NCBI RefSeq assembly: GCF_016481275.1
Contig: NZ_JAEMNW010000002.1
Coordinates: forward strand, 248,001-312,000
Source of the DNA: Antrihabitans auranticaus
GTDB taxonomy: Bacteria; Actinomycetota; Actinomycetes; Mycobacteriales; Mycobacteriaceae
Reading direction: 5' to 3'
Length of the DNA stretch: 64,000 nt
The position numbers and the translations under genes were made by a program. Below are positions 41,991 through 49,441 of the stretch, piece after piece (within the stretch, counting starts at the first letter, position 1; each line of letters starts with the position of its first letter). The notes under the pieces were generated by a model. It was not told where the DNA came from. It worked only from the letters and a program-made list of their open reading frames with translations, and searched no databases.

Positions 41991-42493
41991 CGCCGACCGG
42001 CGCGCGGTCTGAGATGTTCGAAGATCAGGGTGGTCTCCGTACCGGCGACCTCCGGGTCGGCGCCGAGATGGTCGATGACGAAGTTGCGCAGGGCGGCCGC
42101 GTCCGGCACGGCGACGTGGAGTAGATAGTCGTTCGCGCCTGCGATGAAGTAGATGTCGACGACCTCCTCCAGCGTCGCGATCCGCTTCGTGAACGCCGCA
42201 TGTTTGCGTGCATGCGCTTGCAGGCGAACAGAAATCATTGCTTCCAGGCCGCGACCTAGTGCGACCGGGTCGATGTCGGCATGGAATCCGCGAATCACTC
42301 CTCGCTCGATCAGGGAACGCATCCGGCCGAGCGCGGTCGAGGGCGCAATCCCGGCCAACTCCGCGAGCGCGTTGTTCGGCGTCCGAGCATCACGCTGCAA
42401 TGCGTCAACGATGATCTGGTCGACGTCGTCGAGCCGAAGATCGTTCGATTGTCGTACTCGCCGCGCGATAGATTCCGAAGATTCAGGAGACAT
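41957..42493 (-). CDS. aldR: Lrp/AsnC-family regulator, AldR-like
   Basis: A 178-residue regulator: winged helix DQIIVDALQRDARTPNNALA, IAPSTALGRMRSLIERGVIR, then an RAM ligand domain (MISVRLQAHARKHAAFTKRI). Divergent from alanine dehydrogenase, as AldR (Rv2779c) is from ald in M. tuberculosis, where it controls ald in response to alanine. The C-terminal tail is Arg/Ala-rich. Confidence 0.88.
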   Translation of the reverse strand: MSPESSESIARRVRQSNDLRLDDVDQIIVDALQRDARTPNNALAELAGIAPSTALGRMRSLIERGVIRGFHADIDPVALGRGLEAMISVRLQAHARKHAAFTKRIATLEEVVDIYFIAGANDYLLHVAVPDAAALRNFVIDHLGADPEVAGTETTLIFEHLRPRAGRRQAARSAKSAT

Positions 42494-42546
42494 TGTCCAA
42501 TCCTAGAGAATTAGCTTCGCAACTGTTCCGATTTCATCGCAGTTTC

Positions 42547-42590
42547 TTCAGAATTGAACTCGAGCGGCACGAGCCGCGTTCGAATTCGAA
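42547..42590. promoter_or_regulatory. Palindromes in the ald promoter region
   Basis: TTCAGAATTGAA (42547-42558) and the perfect palindrome TTCGAATTCGAA (42579-42590) start 32 bases apart, three helical turns. Candidate AldR-binding boxes just upstream of the ald ribosome site (AAAAGGAG). Confidence 0.5.
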
Positions 42591-42602
42591 AAGGAGTAGC
42601 GC

Positions 42603-43679
42603 ATGCGAGTTGGAGTTCCCCGCGAGGTCAAGGATCAGGAGTTTCGGGTTGCCCTGACGCCGGCAGGGGCCCACGAACTTTCCGAACGCGGGCACGACGT
42701 GGTCATTCAGACCGACGCCGGCCTGGGGTCGGGGTTCACCGATGCCGACTACGTGGCGGCCGGAGCTCGCATCGCTGACACCGCAGAGCAGGTCTGGGAC
42801 CACGCGGAGTTGCTGCTGAAAGTCAAAGAGCCTATCGCGCAGGAGTATCCGTTGCTTCGCCGTGATCAGGTGCTCTTTACCTACCTGCATCTCGCGGCGT
42901 CGCAGGAGTGCACGGACGCGATCCTGAATTCGCACACAACTGCGATCGCCTACGAGATGGTGCAGGCCAAGGACGGCTCGCTGCCGTTGCTGGCGCCTAT
43001 GAGCGAGGTCGCGGGCAGGCTGTCGGTGCAGGCCGGCGCGTACCACCTCATGCGTGCAGCGGGCGGCGCAGGCGTGCTGCTCGGCGGCGTGCCGGGTGTG
43101 CGGCCGGCGCACGTGGTCGTGATCGGCGGCGGTGTCGCAGGTACCAATGCAGCAACCATGGCCATCGGCATGGGCGCGCGCGTGACGGTCCTCGATCGCA
43201 ACATCGCGCGTCTGCGTGAACTGGATGCGCAATTCGGCGGGCGTATCACGACGGTCACGTCCAACAAGTTCGAGCTCGAGAAGGCTGTCATCGACGCCGA
43301 CCTCGTGATCGGGTCGGTGCTCGTCCCGGGCGCACAGGCACCGAAGTTGGTCTCCAATGCCGTTGTGGCGCAGATGAAGCCGGGTTCGGTACTCGTCGAC
43401 ATCGCGATCGATCAGGGCGGATGCTTCGAGGCTTCGCGTCCGACCACACACACCGACCCGACCTACCGCGTCGAGAACTCGGTGTTCTACTGCGTGGCGA
43501 ACATGCCGGGGGCCGTCCCCCACACCTCCACCTACGCCTTGACGAACGCCACACTGCCGTACGTGATTTCGCTCGCCGACCGCGGTTGGCGGATGGCGTG
43601 TGCCGCCGACACGGCACTCGCGCACGGTCTCTCCGCGCACGACGGCAAGCTGGTTTCTCCGGCGGCTGTCGCTGCGTAG
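42603..43679 (+). CDS. ald: Alanine dehydrogenase
   Basis: A 358-residue NAD enzyme interconverting alanine with pyruvate and ammonia. N-terminus MRVGVPREVKDQEFRVALTP; the middle has LLLKVKEPIAQEY and LFTYLHLAAS with the catalytic lysine and histidine regions; the Rossmann motif is VVIGGGVAGTNAA; HTSTYALTNATLPYV is in the C-terminal part. It is slightly shorter than the usual 370 residues but complete. Regulated in all likelihood by the divergent AldR. Confidence 0.96.
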   Translation: MRVGVPREVKDQEFRVALTPAGAHELSERGHDVVIQTDAGLGSGFTDADYVAAGARIADTAEQVWDHAELLLKVKEPIAQEYPLLRRDQVLFTYLHLAASQECTDAILNSHTTAIAYEMVQAKDGSLPLLAPMSEVAGRLSVQAGAYHLMRAAGGAGVLLGGVPGVRPAHVVVIGGGVAGTNAATMAIGMGARVTVLDRNIARLRELDAQFGGRITTVTSNKFELEKAVIDADLVIGSVLVPGAQAPKLVSNAVVAQMKPGSVLVDIAIDQGGCFEASRPTTHTDPTYRVENSVFYCVANMPGAVPHTSTYALTNATLPYVISLADRGWRMACAADTALAHGLSAHDGKLVSPAAVAA

Positions 43680-43749
43680 GGGCTGCGCCCTGGGCGCGGT
43701 CAGGGAGTCCATGGATTCGCTAACCGCGCATAGGCGTTAGCCTTCCGGG

Positions 43750-44694
43750 GTGAACAGGGGAGTCTCCGTCGCGGTTGGACTGCTGGCGGGTTATGCCGCC
43801 GATCGTGTCTTGGGCGACCCTCGTAGCTTCCATCCCGTCGCCGGATTCGGTACGGCGGCAACCGCACTCGAGAAGCGCACGTACGGTGCCGACCGCTGGT
43901 CGGGCGTGCTCCACAACGCAATCCTGGTGGGCGCGACGATCGTCGGCGGCTCGGTATTCCGCGGAGCTGTGCCGACCGCTGTGGCAACGTGGACTGTCCT
44001 CGGCGGTACGACGCTTGCGCGCACGGGTTCCGAATTGGCCGACCGACTCGAAGCCGACGACCTCGAAGGCGCGCGGGCTCTTTTGCCCTCGCTGTGTGGT
44101 CGCGATCCGAGTGTTCTCGATGCCGACGGTCTCGCGCGTGCAGCCCTCGAATCGATCGCCGAGAACACCTCCGACGCGACGGTGGCACCGCTGTTCTGGG
44201 GTGCGGTCGCAGGTGTGCCGGGCTTGGTCGGATATCGCGCGGTCAACACTCTCGACGCGATGGTCGGCTACCGAAACGAGCGGTACGAGCGATTCGGTTG
44301 GGCGTCGGCAAAGGTCGACGACGTCGCCAATCTAGCGCCCGCACGCATCGCCGGCGTTCTGACCGTCGTACTCGCACCGTTGGTCGGGGGATCTCCGCAG
44401 GCGGCCGCCGAAGCCTGGGAACGTGACAGCGGCGCGCACCCGAGCCCCAACGCGGGCGTCGTCGAAGCAACGATGGCCGGCGCATTGGGGGTCACGCTCG
44501 GCGGCAAGACGGAGTACCCGCACGGCATCGAAATGCGACCGACCCTGGGCTCCGGACCGGCTCCCGGAGTGGCCGACCTGCGTCGGGCGATTGCGCTGTC
44601 CACCGCAATCCAGACTGGCGCCGCGGTCGGGTCAGCGGCGCTTGCCGTAGCGGTCGGCGAGCTTGTCTTCCGTCGTCTGCGACGGCGCCGGTGA
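43750..44694 (+). CDS. cobD: Adenosylcobinamide-phosphate synthase CobD/CbiB
   Basis: A 314-residue membrane protein attaching the aminopropanol arm in cobalamin synthesis. Typical landmarks: RVLGDPRSFHPVAGFG near the start, ALESIAENTSDATVAPLFW in the middle, NTLDAMVGYRNERYERFGW, and HPSPNAGVVEATMAGALGV. GTG start. It converges with the SURF1 gene and overlaps its 3' end by 63 bases. The same pair is convergent in M. tuberculosis (Rv2236c/Rv2235). Confidence 0.95.
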   Translation: MNRGVSVAVGLLAGYAADRVLGDPRSFHPVAGFGTAATALEKRTYGADRWSGVLHNAILVGATIVGGSVFRGAVPTAVATWTVLGGTTLARTGSELADRLEADDLEGARALLPSLCGRDPSVLDADGLARAALESIAENTSDATVAPLFWGAVAGVPGLVGYRAVNTLDAMVGYRNERYERFGWASAKVDDVANLAPARIAGVLTVVLAPLVGGSPQAAAEAWERDSGAHPSPNAGVVEATMAGALGVTLGGKTEYPHGIEMRPTLGSGPAPGVADLRRAIALSTAIQTGAAVGSAALAVAVGELVFRRLRRRR

Positions 44695-45477
44695 GGCCGG
44701 TGCCGGGGACGCCGAAACCAGCGCGGGCTTGCCGGCCTTCTCTTTACGACGTTCGAGCAGCTCCGCGCGGACGAAGTACGCCAGTCCGAGTGGCGCCATG
44801 ATTCCGAACGCCAGCCACTGCAGGCCGTAGGACAGGTACGGGCCGGCGTCGAGTTGGGGCAGTGAGACCGGGTCGAGCCCGCCCGGCTGGTTTTCGGCGA
44901 GTTGAACATAGCCGCTGGTGAGTGGCGTTCCGAGAACGGCCGAGACCTGCCCCGAATCGATCGAATAGACCTGCCTGTACCCGTCTTCGTCGATCGGCGG
45001 CCTGTCGGGAATCGTTCCCTCCGACAAGCGAATCCGGCCATCGACCGTCACTTGACCGGGCGGCGGCGCCGGGATGCTGGTCGGGGGTTTGGTGCCGTTG
45101 ATGGCGTCGACATAGCCACGGTCCACGAGGACGGACCGGCCGTCCGGCAGCCGGACCGGCGTCAGCACCTCATAGGCAGGATCGCCGCCGTTCGACCGTA
45201 GTCGGACGAGGACATCACTGGCGGGAACGTAGGTGCCCGTCACGGTGACCCTGCGCCAATCGTCTTCCGCCGTAGGACGCCCGGGGCTCAGCAAATCCTG
45301 AACCGGAATCGGATCGGCGTTCAGCGATGCCTTGATCAGGTCGTTGCGGCGTTCGGTGTCGGTGTTCTTGCCGAGTTGCCACGGCGCGAGCACCGTAAAG
45401 CACAGGTAGGCGAAGATACCGACCAGCGCTGCCAGGATTACCCACCCCGGGCGCAGCAGGAACTTCAGTCGTCGCAC
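44632..45477 (-). CDS. SURF1-family cytochrome oxidase assembly protein
   Basis: A 281-residue protein with an N-terminal helix (PGWVILAALVGIFAYLCFTV) and a C-terminal helix (GLQWLAFGIMAPLGLAYFV) flanking an extracytoplasmic SURF1 domain with VLTPVRLPDGRSVLVDRGYV. It helps haem insertion into the aa3 oxidase. GTG 45477 overlaps the end of the HAD-PtpA gene by 13 bases, so the two are an operon. The tail is Pro/Ala-rich. Confidence 0.92.
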   Translation of the reverse strand: MRRLKFLLRPGWVILAALVGIFAYLCFTVLAPWQLGKNTDTERRNDLIKASLNADPIPVQDLLSPGRPTAEDDWRRVTVTGTYVPASDVLVRLRSNGGDPAYEVLTPVRLPDGRSVLVDRGYVDAINGTKPPTSIPAPPPGQVTVDGRIRLSEGTIPDRPPIDEDGYRQVYSIDSGQVSAVLGTPLTSGYVQLAENQPGGLDPVSLPQLDAGPYLSYGLQWLAFGIMAPLGLAYFVRAELLERRKEKAGKPALVSASPAPASPAPSQTTEDKLADRYGKRR

Positions 45478-46616
45478 ACGTCTACGGTAGCGGCCACCCG
45501 TTCGCGGACCCATTCCAGCAGGCCCGGCACAGCCGCTTCGATCTGGTCGCGGACCAACTCGTAGTCCGCGAGTTCGCCGTAGTAGGGATCGGGGACGTCG
45601 CGCCCGTCTGCGTCCGGATCGAAACTGCGAAGCAGTCGGCGGCGGTCCGACGGCACACCCATTCGCGCGAGTTCTCGTTCGTGCCCGCGATCGAGTGCGA
45701 CGAGGAGGTCCGCACGTTGGTGTTTGCTGGAGACCACCGCCGCCGTGTGGTCGGTCGGATATCCCGCTTTCCGTAGAACGTCGACCGCTCGGTCGTCCGC
45801 GGGATCGCCGACATGCCAACTTCCGGTTCCCGCGCTGCTCAGGCGGACCCGGTCGGCGAGGCCTGCGCGTTGCAGATGGGCGGCAAAGATCTTCTCGGCC
45901 ATCGGTGAGCGGCAGATGTTGCCGGTGCAGATGAAGCTGACGTGGAGTTGCGCAGGGGCAGCGAGTAGCTCGGAAACCGCGACAGGACGCTCCGCCAGCC
46001 ACGTCGCGTTCTTCTCCTCACCCGGCACGCCGTAGCCCCACAGAGCGAAGATGGTCGGGATTCCCCAGTGCGCGGCGCCGTCGACATCGTGGTCACGGTC
46101 GCCGACCATCACAACCTCGGCAGCGTCGTCGATTCCCATGTCCGCGAGCGTGTGAGCGATGACGTCCACCTTTGCGCGCCTCGTCAGGTCGTCGCTTGCG
46201 CCGCCGATGAACTCGAAGAAATGCGCCAGGTCGAAGTGCTCCAGAATGCGCTCGGCAAGGTACTGCTTCTTCGAGGTCGCGACGCCGAGGCGCACGCCCT
46301 GGGCGGCGAGTCGCGTGAGCAACTCGGGGATTCCGTCGTACACCGAGTTCTCGGCCCAGCCGCCACGGTCGTCGTAGAGGTCGAAGTATGCGGCAACGGC
46401 GCGGTCGATCGACTCCTCGGCCATTCCCAGGCGGCGGAAGTTCTCGATCATCGGCGGACCGACCACCTTGGTCATCGCCTCGGCCGAGGGCTCGGGCATG
46501 CCGACCGTGGCAAGCGCATGCAGGTAGCCGTGCAGAATTCCCGCGGCGGAGTCGGTCAGCGTCCCGTCGAGATCGAACAGGACGACGCGGAAGGCACTGT
46601 CGGGCGAGGAGGTCAC
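45465..46616 (-). CDS. HAD domain fused to low-molecular-weight tyrosine phosphatase (PtkA-PtpA-like)
   Basis: One 383-residue reading frame. Residues 1-220 are a HAD domain with LFDLDGTLTDS (D15, D17), LGVATSKKQYLAERIL and MVGDRDHDVDGA, matching Rv2232 (PtkA). Residues 225-383 are a PtpA-type phosphatase with the P-loop C230-TGNIC-R236-SPMA and the general acid in DVPDPYYG. In M. tuberculosis these are separate genes (ptkA, ptpA); here no stop separates them, giving kinase-like and phosphatase domains in one chain. GTG start, no strong ribosome site. Whether the HAD part is a kinase or a phosphoglycolate-type hydrolase cannot be told from sequence. Confidence 0.85.
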   Translation of the reverse strand: MTSSPDSAFRVVLFDLDGTLTDSAAGILHGYLHALATVGMPEPSAEAMTKVVGPPMIENFRRLGMAEESIDRAVAAYFDLYDDRGGWAENSVYDGIPELLTRLAAQGVRLGVATSKKQYLAERILEHFDLAHFFEFIGGASDDLTRRAKVDVIAHTLADMGIDDAAEVVMVGDRDHDVDGAAHWGIPTIFALWGYGVPGEEKNATWLAERPVAVSELLAAPAQLHVSFICTGNICRSPMAEKIFAAHLQRAGLADRVRLSSAGTGSWHVGDPADDRAVDVLRKAGYPTDHTAAVVSSKHQRADLLVALDRGHERELARMGVPSDRRRLLRSFDPDADGRDVPDPYYGELADYELVRDQIEAAVPGLLEWVRERVAATVDVCDD

Positions 46617-46701
46617 GACTCCATTGTCCAGGGCTGCGCGCGTGCGGCTTAATTCGGCGATCTCGCATCGGCGCGCGGGCTCGAGGACGAGGATGGGCGC
46701 T

Positions 46702-48051
46702 ATGACCGAGATCGGGTATCGGTGCACGCAGGAACGTCGAATCAGGACCGCTTTGCCGGGCCCGAAATCCGCAGAACTCACCGAACGCCGACGGGCCGTC
46801 GTCGCGGGTGGCGTCGCTTCGGCGGTGCCGGTGTACGCCGCGGACGCCGACGGGGGAGTGATCGTCGACGTCGACGGTAACTCGCTGATCGACCTCGGTT
46901 CGGGGATCGCCGTGACGGGTGTCGGGGCGTCGAACGCCAGCGTGGCCGCGGCAGTAGCCGAGCAGGCACAGCACTTCACGCACACCTGTTTCATGATCAC
47001 GCCCTACGAGGGGTACGTCCGCGTCGCGGAGGAGCTTGCAGCCCTCACACCCGGTGCGCACGAAAAGCGGACCGCACTGTTCAATTCGGGCTCGGAGGCC
47101 GTGGAGAACGCGGTGAAGGTGGCGCGATTGACGACCGGCCGCAGCGCCGTCGTCGCGTTCGACCACGCCTACCACGGCCGCACGAACCTGACGATGGCGT
47201 TGACGGCCAAGACCATGCCGTACAAGGCGCACATGGGTCCGTTCGCGCCCGAGATCTACCGAATGCCGATGTCGTACCCGTATCGCGACCCCGGGGTCTC
47301 CGGCGAAGAGGCGGCAAAGCGCGTGATCGCCCGAATCGAGGCCCAGATCGGGGCCGACAGCACGGCCGCGCTGATCATCGAGCCGATTCAGGGCGAAGGC
47401 GGCTTCATCGTTCCGGCTCCGGGATTCCTCCCCGCACTGGTCGAGTGGGCGCACGCGTCCGGTGCGGTGTTCATCGCCGACGAGGTCCAGACCGGTTTCG
47501 CGCGCACGGGTGCCTGGTTCGCGAGCGAGCACGAGGGCATCGTGCCCGACCTCATCACGATGGCCAAAGGGATCGCCGGCGGAATGCCGTTGGCCGCGTT
47601 GACCGGTCGGGCCGAACTGCTCGACGCAGTCCACGCGGGCGGACTGGGTGGCACGTACGGCGGCAATCCTGTCGCGTGCGCGGCGGCGCTCGCCGCGATC
47701 GACTTCATGCGCGAGCACGACCTGCCGGGGCGGGCACGGCACATCGAAGCAATCGTCAAACCGCGGCTCGAAGCGGTGGCGGCGGAGGCGGGCACGATCG
47801 GCGACGTCCGCGGCCGGGGCGCCATGATCGCCATCGAACTGGTTCGGGCGGGAACCTCGGAGCCCGATGCCGCCGCCGCGAAAGCGATTGCTGCGCAAGC
47901 ACTGTCGGAAGGCGTCGTCGTCTTGACGTGCGGGACCTACGGCAACATCATCCGGCTACTGCCGCCGCTCGTGATCGGCGACGATCTATTACGTGAGGGG
48001 CTCGGAGTACTCGAGGCGGCCATCCGCACGGTAGCGGGCGGGACGTCATGA
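46702..48051 (+). CDS. gabT: 4-aminobutyrate aminotransferase
   Basis: A 449-residue class III PLP aminotransferase converting GABA to succinate semialdehyde. Landmarks: [66 protein letters not shown] and the PLP lysine K289 in [14 protein letters not shown] 46702 fits the family start; ATG 46693 is possible. Divergent from the HAD-PtpA gene; the SDR gene overlaps its stop by ATGA. Confidence 0.9.
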   Translation: MTEIGYRCTQERRIRTALPGPKSAELTERRRAVVAGGVASAVPVYAADADGGVIVDVDGNSLIDLGSGIAVTGVGASNASVAAAVAEQAQHFTHTCFMITPYEGYVRVAEELAALTPGAHEKRTALFNSGSEAVENAVKVARLTTGRSAVVAFDHAYHGRTNLTMALTAKTMPYKAHMGPFAPEIYRMPMSYPYRDPGVSGEEAAKRVIARIEAQIGADSTAALIIEPIQGEGGFIVPAPGFLPALVEWAHASGAVFIADEVQTGFARTGAWFASEHEGIVPDLITMAKGIAGGMPLAALTGRAELLDAVHAGGLGGTYGGNPVACAAALAAIDFMREHDLPGRARHIEAIVKPRLEAVAAEAGTIGDVRGRGAMIAIELVRAGTSEPDAAAAKAIAAQALSEGVVVLTCGTYGNIIRLLPPLVIGDDLLREGLGVLEAAIRTVAGGTS

Positions 48052-48857
48052 GCCTTCCGCCTCCGGGTGCTGACCGCACAGCCGTCGTCACCGGTGCATC
48101 GTCCGGAATCGGCGCCGCGATCGCACGCGAACTCGCGGGCCGCGGGCACCATGTGACGCTCATCGCCCGCCGTGCGGCGAAGCTGGAAGACCTCGCGGGC
48201 GAGATCGCTGCCGCCGGTGGCCGGTCCGTGGTGCTGCCCGCCGACCTGTCCGATCGAGCGGCCCGTGCCGAACTTCTCGACAAGGTGACCGCCCTCGGCC
48301 TCACCCCGGACATCCTCGTCAACAATGCGGGGCTCTCCACACTTGGACCGGTCGCGAGGTCGGACCCCGATGCCGAGATGAACATGATCGAAGTCGACGT
48401 CGTTGCGGTCGCCGATCTGTGCAGTCGCTTCCTGCCCGGCATGGTGGAGCGCAATCGTGGGGCGGTCCTCAACGTGGCGTCGACCGGCGCGTTCCAGCCG
48501 TTGCCCGGGCAGGCCGGTTACGCCGCATGCAAAGCCTTCGTCCTGTCCTACACGCAGGGGCTTGCCGGAGAACTGCGCGGCACCGACGTCACGGCAACGG
48601 TCCTGTGCCCGGGACCTGTCCACACCGGCTTCGGCGAGGCGGCAGGTTTTGCGAAAGAGGACGCCGAAGCCGCGCTGCCCGCCGTCATGTGGGTCGACGT
48701 GGACGATGTCGCACGGACCGCGGTGGACGGACTCGACAAGGGACGGATGATCGCGATACCCGGTCTCGCCAACCGCGCGGCGTCCGTCTTCTCGCAGCTC
48801 CTGCCCAATCGGCTGCTGGTGCCGATGCTTGCCCGCCAGCACCCGGGTTTGCGCTGA
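48048..48857 (+). CDS. Short-chain dehydrogenase/reductase
   Basis: A 269-residue classical SDR: cofactor motif TGASSGIG near residue 15, NNAG near 90, catalytic YAACK near 150 and a serine in NVASTGAF. The IARRAAKLEDL stretch after strand 2 suggests NADP preference. The substrate is unknown. Translationally coupled to gabT (ATGA), so it may reduce an aldehyde or ketone from the same route. Confidence 0.88.
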   Translation: MSLPPPGADRTAVVTGASSGIGAAIARELAGRGHHVTLIARRAAKLEDLAGEIAAAGGRSVVLPADLSDRAARAELLDKVTALGLTPDILVNNAGLSTLGPVARSDPDAEMNMIEVDVVAVADLCSRFLPGMVERNRGAVLNVASTGAFQPLPGQAGYAACKAFVLSYTQGLAGELRGTDVTATVLCPGPVHTGFGEAAGFAKEDAEAALPAVMWVDVDDVARTAVDGLDKGRMIAIPGLANRAASVFSQLLPNRLLVPMLARQHPGLR

Positions 48858-48869
48858 TCGCGGCTCCGA

Positions 48870-49358
48870 TCAGCCGTCGACCCTTGCGACGAACGCGTTC
48901 ATGTTGTCGCGGACCCGCTCGATGCGTTCTTCGGTCGGCGAATCGTCCCGATACTGGTTGCCGAGCGCCGGCGTCTTGATTCTGCGGGCATAGAGCGAGC
49001 AGGCGAGATCGGAGCACATGTATGTGCCGACCGAATTTCCGCGCCGACCGGATTCGCCGGCCTTTCGCGCGGCCATGAGCGCAACCTCGCCGCTCGCATG
49101 CGTCGTCAGACAGATTGCGCACATCTGTGAGCGACGCGGTCCACCGGTTTCATGGCGCAGCGTCACGCCGACAAGCCGTTCGTGCAGGGGAACGACCAGA
49201 TAGCCGCGACCGGGATACGACGGATCGCTCCAGCCGAGAAAGTCCAGGTCGTCCCACGGGCGATCAGCGAGATCACGTGGGACCGGCAGGCGCTTGGCGT
49301 CGCCCTTGGAGCAGTTGATGAACGATGCCCTGATGTCGCGTTCGGTGATCGGTTGCAT
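48870..49358 (-). CDS. FBP-domain protein (EF-G-binding-type zinc finger)
   Basis: A 162-residue protein. The C-terminal two thirds match the treble-clef FBP domain: CAICLTTH then CSDLACSLYAR provide the four zinc cysteines. Related domains (FusB type) bind elongation factor G and can rescue fusidic-acid-stalled ribosomes, but most actinobacterial members are uncharacterised. ATG 49358 is chosen by family start; the ribosome site is weak. Confidence 0.82.
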   Translation of the reverse strand: MQPITERDIRASFINCSKGDAKRLPVPRDLADRPWDDLDFLGWSDPSYPGRGYLVVPLHERLVGVTLRHETGGPRRSQMCAICLTTHASGEVALMAARKAGESGRRGNSVGTYMCSDLACSLYARRIKTPALGNQYRDDSPTEERIERVRDNMNAFVARVDG

Positions 49359-49441
49359 CCGAATCCACTCGTTCCCTTCCGGCGTTCGGCAAGCAGCCAC
49401 CGTACGACCACACCCGGGGCCCGGGCAACGGGTTTTCCGTG

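Noticed and set aside
43680-43749. Cobalamin riboswitch upstream of cobD
   Set aside because: Only 70 bases lie between ald and cobD and no B12-box-like sequence is visible.
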